Assembly: GCA_003225175.1 (NCBI GenBank)
Contig: QIBA01000032.1
Span: 1-64,000 of the forward strand
Direction of reading: 5' to 3'
Source: Acidobacteriota bacterium
GTDB taxonomy: Bacteria; Acidobacteriota; Terriglobia; Terriglobales; Acidobacteriaceae
Length of the DNA stretch: 64,000 bases
The position numbers were made by a program, and so were the translations under genes. Shown here piece by piece: positions 16,374 through 26,800 of the stretch (within the stretch, counting starts at the first letter, position 1; the number at the start of each line of letters is the position of its first letter). A model generated the notes under the pieces. It was given only the letters and a program-made list of their open reading frames with translations. It ran no database searches and was not told the DNA's origin.

Positions 16374-19025
16374 TCATTCTTCGCGCAGCAAGATGAGTGG
16401 ATCGACGGACAGCGCTCGTTGTGCTGGGATCCACGTTGCGAGTAGTCCGAGCAGTGACATTGTCAGGACAGCACCCGCCAAAACGATAGGATCGCGGGGA
16501 GTTGCCGAATAAACGATGAAGGCAAGCACGCGGCTTGCGAGAATTCCGAGGAGCAGTCCTGCGGCGGAGCCGAGAGCGAGCAATTTGAATGCTCGTCCGA
16601 GTGCCGCGTGCAACACTTGCTTGCGCTCTGCGCCGAGGGCGATACGGATTCCCAGCTCTCGCAGGCGCTTGCTGACCGAATAGGCCGCCATTCCGAAGAT
16701 GCCGGTGATCGCCAGCATCGCGCCCATGAGTCCCAGCACACCGAGAGCCATGGTCGCCATGCGCGCCCCAAACAGAATTGCGTCCAGTTCCTTGTAGCGC
16801 GTCTGGATGTAAATAGGCAGTCCTGCATCCAGATCATGCAGCGTGCTTCTGATGGCTGATCCCAGTTGCAGGGGATCGCGGCTGGAACGCACCACTAGCC
16901 ATGTTGAACTCGTTGGAGCTTGCAAGATCGGGAAAAACATCGCGGGTGTTGGGTTTTCGGTGAGGCTGTTATATTTTCCGTCTTCGACAATGCCTACCAC
17001 TTGAATACGACTTCCGTCCCGCAGCTTGTAATAGGCGCCGATCGCGTTGTTTACCGAGCCGAAGATCTTCCGCGCAAACACCGGATTAACCACCGCAACG
17101 CGCGGAGCAGGCTTGTCATCGTGCCAGGTAATCGTTCGTCCCGACAATAGAGAGGTGCCATCCGCTCGGAAGTAATCGGGAGATATGCTGAACATTGCGG
17201 CTTCAGTGGCAGCGTTGGCTGGACGCAAATCCGTGGTTTTGTCGGTAAAGACAATTGCGCTGTTCGCACCATCACTTAAGGGAACCGAATCCGCGAGCCC
17301 AACCGACTCGACTCCGGGAATTGCCTGTAGAACCTCGATCATGCGCCGCTGCATTTTGCGAACGCCCTCGCCCCTGTAGCCGCCCATCATGAGATCTGTA
17401 TCTACGAGCATTGCGTTCTCCGGATTGAATCCGAAATCATTATGCAGCGAACGCACCAGGCCGCGCACCGCGACCATCGACGAGGTCACAAGCACCGCAC
17501 AAATAGCAATCTGCACTACCAGCAGCAGGTCGCGGACGGTAATCCGTTGTCCCACTATGGCACTGGAGCCCTTCACGATCTCATACGCATTGGTGCGCAG
17601 TATCTGCCGCACTGGGACTGCGCCGAAGAGGAAACCGCTGACTAGCGCCAGTAACAGAGCGACGAGATAAACATTCGCGTCTGGGTTCACAGGCACCTGG
17701 ATTGGCCAGTTGGCAAAGGGCCGCCACGCACTCAAACCGTGCAACAGCAGAACGCTGCCCCAAAGCCCGACAGCGCCTCCGATCAGGGAAATCAGCACGG
17801 CTTCAGTGAACACCTGCCGAAGAATGCGGGTGCGGCTCGATCCCAGCGCAAGCCGCAGGGCAACCTCGCGGGCACGGTCAGCCGCACGGGCTGCAAACAG
17901 ACTTCCCAAATTGGCACATGCGGCCAGCAGAATCAGTCCTGCCAGCAGCATCAATCCTGCGAGAAAGCCTTGTACAGCCGGGCCAAGATAGTCGCCATAA
18001 AAACTTGGCTTCGCCAAGGAAAAGGTCATGTTGCTATCTTCTTTGGGATAACTCTTTTCCAGATAGGAACCGATAGAGTTTAGATCTGCGATTGCCCGCG
18101 CCCGAGTCACTCCCGGCTTCAGATGTCCCATGACCATGAAAACCCAGCGGACGCCGCGCTCATCCAGCTGACTCAATCCATCTATCTGCTCCCGGTTGAT
18201 TATCGGCACAAACAGATCTGGATGGAAAAACATCAGTACCCCATGAAAATCAGGAGGCGCTACACCGAGAACGGTAAAGGGCTGTTTACTGAGCTGAATG
18301 GTCCGGCCGACGATGCCGGGATCGTCGTGGAAATGAGTGTGCCAACACTCGTAACTCAGTACGGCATAGGGAGCGCTGTTCAGGCCATGCTCGTCGGAAC
18401 CGTGGAATAACCGGCCCAGATAGGGCTGAATGCCTAGAGCGTCGAAATAGTTTCCGCTCGTTTCAATTACCCAGGAGCGGTACGGATCCTTGCCGGTATC
18501 CAATCCAACCGCAGTGACGTTCCAAGCAATCAGACCATCGAAGCTGCGGTTGCGATCGCGCAGATCGAGATAGTCGGGATACGAGAAATTGCCTGCCTTG
18601 TCCTTACCGCGCTCAAGTTGGTAGAGGCTTTCCGCTTTCGGGACATTAAGCGGATGCAGGATGAAGGCATTGATCACGCTGAATACCACTGCGTTTGCGC
18701 CGATTCCCAATGCGAGCGTCAGAACGGTAACGGTTAAGAATCCGGGAGACTTGCGCAGCACGCGAAGACTCACGCGCACGTCTTGCAGAAGTGTGTCGAG
18801 AAAATTGCCGCCGAGTGCTTCCTGAATTTCCTCTTTCACACGCTCTTTGGCGCCAAATTCGAGGCCCGCGCGGCGCTCGGCTTCGGCACGGCTCAGACCT
18901 GAACGTTCGAGATCATCGGCTCGGCTCTGAATGTGAGAGCGAAGCTCTTCCTCTACCTCGTCGTCCAGGTCATCACGATGAAGAAACTTCGCGGCGAGGG
19001 AACGAAAATAAGCCAGGAGTTTCAT
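16374..19025 (-). CDS. ADOP-type ABC permease (MacB/FtsX-like), no ATPase
   Basis: An 883-residue permease of the same duplicated type as the one at 7578. The prefix domain (LAAKFLHRDDLDDEVEEELRSHI) is followed by the first membrane segment (LTVTVLTLALGIGANAVVFSVINAFIL), MacB-like periplasmic core, FtsX spans, a second core-FtsX copy and the ending WIPAQRALSVDPLILLREE. The ATG at 19023-19025 overlaps the padR stop as ATGA and has GGAGGA just upstream, so it is translated with padR; longer in-frame starts fall within padR and are rejected. No ATPase gene accompanies it. It converges with the phosphoketolase gene 42 bases away; no clear terminator was seen between them. Confidence 0.9.
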   Translation of the reverse strand: MKLLAYFRSLAAKFLHRDDLDDEVEEELRSHIQSRADDLERSGLSRAEAERRAGLEFGAKERVKEEIQEALGGNFLDTLLQDVRVSLRVLRKSPGFLTVTVLTLALGIGANAVVFSVINAFILHPLNVPKAESLYQLERGKDKAGNFSYPDYLDLRDRNRSFDGLIAWNVTAVGLDTGKDPYRSWVIETSGNYFDALGIQPYLGRLFHGSDEHGLNSAPYAVLSYECWHTHFHDDPGIVGRTIQLSKQPFTVLGVAPPDFHGVLMFFHPDLFVPIINREQIDGLSQLDERGVRWVFMVMGHLKPGVTRARAIADLNSIGSYLEKSYPKEDSNMTFSLAKPSFYGDYLGPAVQGFLAGLMLLAGLILLAACANLGSLFAARAADRAREVALRLALGSSRTRILRQVFTEAVLISLIGGAVGLWGSVLLLHGLSAWRPFANWPIQVPVNPDANVYLVALLLALVSGFLFGAVPVRQILRTNAYEIVKGSSAIVGQRITVRDLLLVVQIAICAVLVTSSMVAVRGLVRSLHNDFGFNPENAMLVDTDLMMGGYRGEGVRKMQRRMIEVLQAIPGVESVGLADSVPLSDGANSAIVFTDKTTDLRPANAATEAAMFSISPDYFRADGTSLLSGRTITWHDDKPAPRVAVVNPVFARKIFGSVNNAIGAYYKLRDGSRIQVVGIVEDGKYNSLTENPTPAMFFPILQAPTSSTWLVVRSSRDPLQLGSAIRSTLHDLDAGLPIYIQTRYKELDAILFGARMATMALGVLGLMGAMLAITGIFGMAAYSVSKRLRELGIRIALGAERKQVLHAALGRAFKLLALGSAAGLLLGILASRVLAFIVYSATPRDPIVLAGAVLTMSLLGLLATWIPAQRALSVDPLILLREE

Positions 19026-19363
19026 ACTTCCTCCGGTTGGGCCGCAAGCGCTGACCCGATGGCCGTAGCCAGCCGATTCCATCCCTCGGTTTCTTCCCGA
19101 AGGCGTTTACGTCCGGCGGTAGTTAGCTCGTAGAACTTGGCGCGACGATTGTTCTCTGATGTCCCCCAGCTTGCCTTCAATAGCCCTTGGCGCACCAGGC
19201 GGAACAACGCGGGATAAAGCGCTCCTTGCTCGATGAGCAGCGCCTTCCCGGAGATTTGCCCGATGCGCAGAAGCACTCCGTAGCCGTGAAGAGGACCTAA
19301 AGAAACAGTCTTCAGTATGAGGAGATCGAGGGTCCCGGGAAGGAGCTGGGCCTGTTCGGTCAT
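19022..19363 (-). CDS. PadR-family transcriptional regulator
   Basis: A 113-residue PadR winged-helix protein with LLPGTLDLLILKTVSLGPLHGYGVLLRI, QGALYPALFRLVRQGLL and ENNRRAKFYELTTAGRKRL. Closely similar in layout to the PadR at 6252. The ATG has TAGGAG upstream, and that ribosome binding site lies inside one of the palindromes described at 19371-19408, so repressor binding and translation initiation signals overlap. Stop and permease start overlap by four bases. Expected to repress this padR-ADOP pair until an unknown ligand is present. Confidence 0.9.
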   Translation of the reverse strand: MTEQAQLLPGTLDLLILKTVSLGPLHGYGVLLRIGQISGKALLIEQGALYPALFRLVRQGLLKASWGTSENNRRAKFYELTTAGRKRLREETEGWNRLATAIGSALAAQPEEV

Positions 19364-19370
19364 TGTGTAC

Positions 19371-19408
19371 TCCTAATGTGCTTAGGAGATTAGCGTGGCT
19401 CTCCTAAG
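19371..19408. promoter_or_regulatory. Overlapping palindromes upstream of second padR gene, likely operator
   Basis: TCCTAA (19371-19376) with TTAGGA (19382-19387) is a perfect 6-5-6 palindrome, and CTTAGGAG (19381-19388) pairs perfectly with CTCCTAAG (19401-19408). They lie 8-45 bases upstream of the minus-strand PadR start and share core and geometry with the site at 6204-6220. Confidence 0.6.
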
Positions 19409-19508
19409 CTGTCAAGGAGAAAGCGGGGACGAGCATTGGGGGTTGTGTTTTGACCCCTGGCCTTAGCATGATGCGTGTCTTTCTGGCTTTGTTACCATCT
19501 CTTCATCC

Positions 19509-20474
19509 ATGTCCTCTACTGGGGAAAGCGTAGTTCGCATCGAGGCGGAGGCGCTCGTCGCGTTGGCAGATCGACTGGCTGGTCCTATGAAGCAGAGCTT
19601 CGAGCGAGCGGTGGATCTCCTGCATCGGTGCACCTCGCGAGTGGTCGTCACCGGGATGGGAAAGAGCGGAATCATCGCGCAGAAGATTGCGGCAACGTTA
19701 AGTTCCACTGGAACGCCTTCGTTATTCATGCATCCAGCTGAAGCTTTGCATGGAGACTTGGGGATGGTCGCCAGTGGAGACGTCGTCATCGCGCTCTCCT
19801 CAAGCGGCGAAACCGAAGAACTGTTAAAGCTTCTTGCCAAGATCAAACGCATCGGCGACGCGCTCATCTGCTTCACCTGCGATCTGCAATCCACGCTAGC
19901 GCAAGCCTCAGATGTTGCGCTCGATTGCTCGGTCCCGCGGGAGGGATGCAATCTGGGCCTGGCGCCCACTGCCAGCACGACAGCGATGCTTGCGCTCGGA
20001 GACGCAGTCGCGGTTGCACTCTCAGAAAAGCGGGGATTCAAAGAAGAGGACTTCGCCGAACTGCACCCAGGCGGAAAACTGGGCAAGAAGCTGATGCGCG
20101 TCTCCGAGCTGATGCATGCTGGAGATGCGTTGCCCCGCGTCACACCCGAGACCTCGATGCACGAGGTGATTTACGAGATGTCGCGTAAGAAGTTGGGCAT
20201 GACAACGGTCGCCCAGAACGGGAAGCTGCTGGGCGTGATCAGCGATGGAGACCTGCGGCGCCTGCTCGAACGACGTGGGAAAGATGCGATGGACCTGAAA
20301 GCGGGCGAATGCATGACACGGACTCCGGTTACGGTGCCGCCATCGACCTTCGCCATGACTGCGTTGAACGTCATGGAGGAGCGCAAGATTACCTCGTTGG
20401 TTGTGATCGAAAGCGATTCGCAGCTGCTCGGAGTAGTCCATCTCCATGATCTGTGGGGAACGGAGTCGATCTGA
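19509..20474 (+). CDS. kdsD: D-arabinose-5-phosphate isomerase (KdsD/KpsF family)
   Basis: A 321-residue protein of normal family length. Residues about 35-170 are a SIS domain (VVVTGMGKSGIIAQKIAATLSSTGTPS, MHPAEALHGDLGMV, LSSSGETEELLKLL); the acidic-rich link FAELHPGGKLGK and LMRVSELMH lead into two CBS domains (about 205-320; LGVISDGDLRRLLERR, MTRTPVTVPPSTFAM, LLGVVHLHDLW). The enzyme converts ribulose-5-phosphate to arabinose-5-phosphate, the first step to Kdo of lipopolysaccharide. No kdsC or other Kdo gene is adjacent. No strong ribosome binding site precedes the ATG. Confidence 0.9.
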   Translation: MSSTGESVVRIEAEALVALADRLAGPMKQSFERAVDLLHRCTSRVVVTGMGKSGIIAQKIAATLSSTGTPSLFMHPAEALHGDLGMVASGDVVIALSSSGETEELLKLLAKIKRIGDALICFTCDLQSTLAQASDVALDCSVPREGCNLGLAPTASTTAMLALGDAVAVALSEKRGFKEEDFAELHPGGKLGKKLMRVSELMHAGDALPRVTPETSMHEVIYEMSRKKLGMTTVAQNGKLLGVISDGDLRRLLERRGKDAMDLKAGECMTRTPVTVPPSTFAMTALNVMEERKITSLVVIESDSQLLGVVHLHDLWGTESI

Positions 20475-20544
20475 CGAGATTGATCTGATTCACGCAACAG
20501 CGCGGAAAGCGGTTGGTGCGTGAAACTACAACGAGGGCAAATCA

Positions 20545-20757
20545 ATGTCTACTCCTGATCCACATCAAGCGCTCGAAGATTTGAACGACGAAGCGCTCCT
20601 GCCCAATCCGGTTAAGGTGCGCGACATGCTGTTTCATGCAAAGCTCGCGCCAGATCAATCTCTGGAACTCAATCGCCAATTCGCCGAATATCAGAAACAT
20701 TTCGGGGAAGCTTTGAACTTGGCCAAGCAGATCCTGGGGAAGCTTACGGGCAAGTAA
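20545..20757 (+). CDS. Small hypothetical protein
   Basis: A 70-residue acidic-helical protein (DPHQALEDLNDEALLPNPVKVRDML, then EYQKHFGEALNLAKQILGKLTGK) with no signal peptide, membrane span or metal motif. GAGGGC lies about 8 bases before the ATG. It follows kdsD by 70 bases on the same strand. Codon pattern and clean helical heptads suggest a real protein, but no family was recognised and no function is offered. Confidence 0.6.
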   Translation: MSTPDPHQALEDLNDEALLPNPVKVRDMLFHAKLAPDQSLELNRQFAEYQKHFGEALNLAKQILGKLTGK

Positions 20758-20872
20758 AAGGCTTCGCGCCCTCCTGGCGAGAGGCATTAGACGCGATTCA
20801 TGCCGCCTGTCGCCAATTCCCGATACAGGAATCAGCAAAAAAAGCCAGCGCGGGAGTTCGGGGCCGAGCAGG

Positions 20873-23800
20873 CTACGGTATGACCGCGCTCGCAACTAAG
20901 GACAACCCGCTCTCGTTGTTGCTACTGTCGACAGCGGTCAATGCGTAGTAGTACGTCACACCGGAGGAAGCGGTCAAATCGGCGTACGACGTTGCGGCAA
21001 TCTGGGTTGCGAGCGGCGAACCGAAATTGGCGGGTTGGCTCGGATCGCATGCACTTGCCGAAATCGAGCAGCGATATACGTTATATGTCACGTTCGGCGT
21101 GGTACTGGCTGTCCAGGTAAGCGAGACATTCGAAGTGCCCATGCCGGAGAGAGTCTGCGTCACATTATTGAGTCCAGTGAGGAAAGCGACGCTTCCCGAA
21201 GCTGGACCTGGTGAACCCGGCATTGGAGCGAAGGTGACGCTGAATGTCTGGCTCTGACCAGCCGCGATCGTAAACGGCAGAGCCGGCAAGCCAGAAATCG
21301 AGAAGGCTGCTCCCGACAGATTCGCAGCAGTGACTGTTACGGGCCCTCCAGCTGCACTCAGCGTGGCGGTCTGCGGGGAAGTGCTGCCGTCGGGCACGGA
21401 CCCGAAGTTCACGGTCATGGGCGAGAGGCCAAGACCGGCGCCGGTCCCACTTAGCGTGATCGCTGGCGGAGTGTTCGATGCGTTGCTGGTGAACGAGAGC
21501 GAGCCAGACACACTGCCCGTTGCTAAAGGCGAGAAGCTCACGCTCAAGCCCTGGCTCTGTCCTGGGCTCAACGTCAGCGGGAAAGTGATTCCGCTTACAG
21601 CAAATCCAGCCCCGGTCAACGTGTCGTTCGTGACCGTAACGCTTCCGCCCGAGGCGCTCAGTGTTCCCGATTGCAGCGCGCTCGTCGTGCCGACAGTGAT
21701 GTTTGAGAAGGTGAAACTCCCCGGTGAGGTCGAAAGAACCGGAACAGTCGCGAAGTTTATGCCAGTCTTCGAAGCATTGGAGACAGTTATCTGCTGGTTC
21801 GCCGGATTAAAAGTGTATCCAGTCTTCGTTGGGGTTACCGTGTAAGTGCCGTTTGCGATTCCAGTGAAGCTGTAGGTGCCATCTGCGGCCGCCGTAGTCG
21901 TTGCAATAGGGGCTCCGCTGAGAGTCAACGTGGCCCCTGCAGTATCAGAGGCGGGCTTTAGCGTGCCCGAAATAGTCCAAGTTTGGACGGTTGCGGTGAA
22001 GTTCACCGCCGTATTCGACGCTCCATTAATGGTGACGCTCTGGTTCACAGGACTGAAAGTCACGCCACTCTTTGTTGGTGTGACCGTGTAACTGCCGTTC
22101 AAAATTCCGCTAAAGCTATAGTTGCCAGTGGCATCTGCTGTCGTGGTAGAGCTGGCGGATCCGTTCAGATTCACAGTTGCTCCGGCGCCAGCGATGGTCA
22201 GCGTACCTGAAATTACGGCTGTCACCGTGAGTGCAAAACCGGTCGAATTGATCCCATTCTGGGACGCCGTAATGTTAGTTGTGCCACTGGCTAATCCCGT
22301 GGCAAGTCCGCTGGAGCTGATACTGGCATTCGCCGGAGTCGAACTCGCCCAGTTCACGGTATTCATTAAGTTCTGCGTGCTGCCGTCGCTAAACCTTCCG
22401 GTAGCAGTGAATTGTTCCGTAAGTCCGATACCAAGCGATGTGTTGGGTGCGGTCACGTTGATCGACTGTAGTGCTGGCGCAGCCACAGTGAGGGTGAAAC
22501 CGTTGGAGTTAATGCCGCTCTGAGTTGCGGTGATGTTGCTGGAACCGATTGATGATCCGGTAGCCAGACCCGTGGAGCCGATATTCACCGTCGTCGGACT
22601 CGAAGAAGCCCAGTTCGCCGTCTTCGTCAGATCCTGAGTGCTGCCGTCGCTGAAGGTTCCGGTGGCGGTGAATTGTACTGTTGTGCCTTTAGCAATCGAA
22701 GAACTGCTTGCGCTTACGTTGATCGACTGCAGCGTAGCTGCCGTAACCACAAGAGCGAAGCTGTTGGATGTAATTCCATTCTGCGTTGCGGTGATATTAC
22801 TCGAACCAATGGCGGCTCCGGTCGCGAGGCCGGTAGCGTCGAGATTGACTGCGCTTGGGCTCGAATTGGCCCATGTAGCCGTATTCGTAAGATTTTGAGT
22901 GCTGCCGTCGCTGAATGTTCCGGTGGCGGTGAACTGCACACTCGTACCCTTGGCGATGGAGGAACTGCCAGCGCTGATCGTGATGGATTGCAGCGTAGCT
23001 GCCGTTACGGTAAGAGCAATCGAGTTGGAGCTGATGCCGTTCTGGGTCGCAGTGATGTTGCTTAAACCGATCGCCGCTCCAGTCGCCAGACCGGTCGAGT
23101 TAATGTTAACGGATGTCTGACTCGAAGAAGCCCACGTGGCGGTGTTTGTCAGATTCTGTGTGCTGCCATCGCTGAAGGTTCCGGTGGCGGTGAACTGCAC
23201 GCTCGTGCCCTTGGCCATCGATGTCTTGGGCGAGCTGATCGTGATGGCTTGCAATGTCGCCGCCGTGACAGTTAGCGCAAAGCTATTCGAGGTGATCCCA
23301 TTCTGGGTAGCGATGATGTTGCTGGAGCCAATCGCCGTTCCGCTAGCCAAACCTGCGGTACTGACATTTACGGTTACAGGACTTGAAGAGGTCCATGTCG
23401 CGGTGCTGGTCAGGTTTTGAGTGCTGCCATCGGTAAAGGTTCCCGTTGCGGTGAACTGAATGCTGGTGCCCTTCGCAATCAAGGAACTGTTGGCGCTGAC
23501 AGTGATCGATTGCAGTATCGCCGCAGTGACCGTCAAAGCGAAAGTGTTGGATGTGATTCCGTTCTGAGTCGCCGTGATATTGCTTGAGCCGGTGGCCGCT
23601 CCTGTGGCCAAACCCATACTATTGATGTTGACAGTTGCCGGACTCGAAGAAGCCCATGTCGTCGAAGTTGCCAGATTCTGGGTGCTCCCGTCGCTGAAAG
23701 TTCCGGTCGCCGTGAACTGAACGCTGGTGCCCTTGGCGATCGAAGAACCGTTTGCGCTAATCGTGATCGACTGCAACGTAGCAGCTGTTACTGATAAAGC

Positions 23801-26800
23801 AAACGTGTTGGACGTGACTCCGTTTTGACTCGCGGTAATGTTGCTAGAGCCGATTGCGGCGCCTGTCGCCAACCCTGCATCGCTGATGTTTACGGTCTCA
23901 GCACTCGAGGAAACCCAGGTGGCTGTGCTGGTTAGATTTTGAGTGCTGCCGTCGCTGAAAGTCCCTATCGCCGTGAATTGAATGCTCGTGCCCATTGCAA
24001 TTGAAGAGCTGTTGGCGCCGATGCTGAGCGATTGCAGTGTGGCGGCGCTGACTGTCAAAGCAAAACTGCTTGAAGTAATTCCGCTTTGGGTCGCAGTAAT
24101 GTTGCTTGAGCCGATTGCTACGCCCGTGGCCAGGGCGAAAGTATTGATGTTGATGGTTGCTGGACTTGAAGACGACCATGTCGCGGTATGTGTCAGGTCC
24201 TGAGTGCTGCCGTCACTGAAAGTCCCTGTCGCGGTGAATTGCAAGGTTGTACCTTTCGCGATCGACGAACTGCTGGCGCTGAGGGCGATTAATCGCAGCG
24301 TTGCCGCAGTTACTGACAGTGCAAAGGAATTCGAGATAACCCCAACCTGCGTCGCTGTGATGTTGCTCGATCCCACGGCCACTCCCGTGGCAAGACCCTT
24401 GGAGCTCATGTTGACGGTTGCCGGATTGAAAGAAACCCACGTGGCAGTATTCGTCAGATTCTGAGTGCTGCCATCGCTAAAGGTTCCGGTGGCAGTGAAC
24501 TGCACACCGGTGCCTGTAGCGATCGAAGCGCTGTCAGCGCTGATCGCGATCGACTGCAGCGTAGCAGCCGTCACGTTTAACGCGAAGCCGTTGGAAGTAA
24601 TTCCGTTTTGAGTCGCAGTGATGTTGCTGGAACCAAGCGCCGCTCCCATGGCAATCCCCGTGGGGCTGACGTTGACGGTTGCTGGACTCGCGGAAGCCCA
24701 GGTCGCCGTGTTTGTCAGGTTCTGAGTGCTGCCGTCGCTGAAGGTTCCGGTCGCAGTGAGCTGAATGCTGGTGCCTTTGGCAATCGACGAGCTCGCGGCG
24801 CTTACTGTGATCGACTGCAGGCTCGCTGCCGTCACCGATAAAGCAAAGGCGGCGGAAGTAACGCCGTTCTGGCTTGCCGTGATGTTGACCGAACCGATAG
24901 CCGCTCCCGTTGCGAGGCCCGCAGCGCTAGTGTTCACTGTCGCCGTATTCGAAGATGCCCACGTTGCTGTGTTTGTCAGGTTCTGGGTGCTGCCATCGCT
25001 GAAGGTTCCGGTAGCCGTGAACTGAACGCTTGTGCCCTTCGCGATCGAGGAACTGTTGGCGCTGATCGTAATCGATTGCAGCGTCGAGGCCGTAACGCCA
25101 AGCGGGACAGTATTGGAAGTAATTCCATTCTGGGATGCGGTGATGTTGCTGGAACCAGTAGCCACTCCGGTAGCCAAACCTGTAGCACTGATATTTACCG
25201 TCGCGGGACTGAAAGAAGTCCATGTAGCGGTGCTTGTGAGACTTTGAGAGCTGCCGTCACTGAAGATTCCTGTTGCGGTGAACTGAACGCTTGTGCCTTT
25301 GGCGATGGACGAAGTGTTCGCGCTGATCGTGATCGACTGCAGATTTGCCGCCGTTACCGCCAGCGCAAAGGCGTTCGACGTGATCCCATTCTGGGATGCG
25401 GTGATGTTACTCGATCCAACAGCCGCTCCTGTGGCAAGACCTGTGGAACTGATGTTGACCGCTCCCTGGCTTGAGGAGGTCCACGTAGCTGCATTTGTCA
25501 GATTCTGAGTGCTGCCGTCACTGAAGGTTCCTGTTGCCGTGAACTGAACGCTCGTGCCCTTGGCGATGGAGGAAGTGTTAGCGCTAATTCTGATCGACTG
25601 CAGCGTCGCCGCTGTAACTGTCAAAGCGAAACTGTTCGATGTGATTCCGTTTTGGCTCGTTGTAATGTTGCTGGAACCCATCCCCGTCCCAGTAGCCAAG
25701 CCAGCGGCGTTGATGCTCACCGTTGCTGGACTCGAAGAAGCCCAGGTTGCCGAGTTCGTCAAGTTCTGGATGCTGCCATCGCTGAAGGTTCCGGTGGCAA
25801 TGAACTGAACACTGGTGCCCTTTGCGATCGAAGAACTGCTTGCGCTGACGGCAATCGACTGCAGCGTGGCTGCGGTCACAGTCAGGACGAAGGTGTTAGA
25901 GGTAACTCCGCTTTGTGCAGCGGTGATGTTACTGGAGCCGGTCCCAACTGCTGAGGCCAAACCGGCATTCAAAGTCGTGGCTGCGATATTTGAGGAGCTC
26001 CAGGTGGCAGAGTTCGTCAGATTCTGCGTGCTGCCGTCGCTGAAGATTCCAGTAGCTGTGAACTGCTCTGTCGTTCCTTTAGCGAGGGACGCATTCGGTC
26101 CGTTAATCGTGATCGACGTCAGCGTGGCTGCGGTGACCGCCAGGGCGAAGATATTTGAGGTTACGCCATTCTGCGTTGCCGTGATATTGCTCGCGCCAAC
26201 CGCTGCTCCGGCTAGCAGGCCGCCGGGTGCGATAGTAGCTGCAGGGGAAGAAGATTGCCACGTGACCGAATTGGTCAGATTCTCAGTGCTGCCATCGCTG
26301 AAGGTTCCGGCCGCAGTCAACTGCTCAGTTGTTCCTTTGGCAATCGAGGAGTTCGGAGCGTTGATCGTAATGGATTGCAGTGTCACTGTACCTGGAGTCA
26401 CTGTGAGGGTGAAGCTGTTGGATGTGATCCCATTTTGGATCGCAGTGATCACGCTGGATCCTGTGCCCACTCCGGTACTAACGCCACCAGCCGTCATGCT
26501 CGCGACCGTAGGATTCGAGGAGCTCCAGGCTGCCGAGCTGGTTAGATCCTGAGTAGTGCCGTCGGTAAGTGTGCCCAAGGCTGTGAATTGAGCAGTGCTT
26601 CCTTTTATGATCGAAGCGCTCGACGCCGAAATATTAATGGACTGCAGTGGAGCCGACGCGGTGAAATTCACGCTGGTGTTCGATGCTCCATTCAGCGTCA
26701 CCGACTGGCTCGCAGGGCTAAAGGTCAATCCACCCTTAGTCGGAGCAACGATGTAACTGCCGTTGCTCAAGCCGGTGAAGCTGTAATTACCGTTCGCGTC

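Noticed and set aside
19463-20143. 226-codon minus frame opposite kdsD
   Set aside because: Antisense to the SIS domain; Ser-rich translation typical of shadow frames.
21330-26552. Many long plus-strand open frames opposite the giant lipoprotein gene
   Set aside because: They repeat with the 258-bp period of the coding array, lack ribosome binding sites and read as near-identical Val/Ala-rich strings; they are antisense by-products of the repeats.
22212-26632. Regularly spaced repeats suggesting a CRISPR array
   Set aside because: The period is about 258 bp, the repeats are coding and there are no short direct repeats with unique spacers or cas genes.
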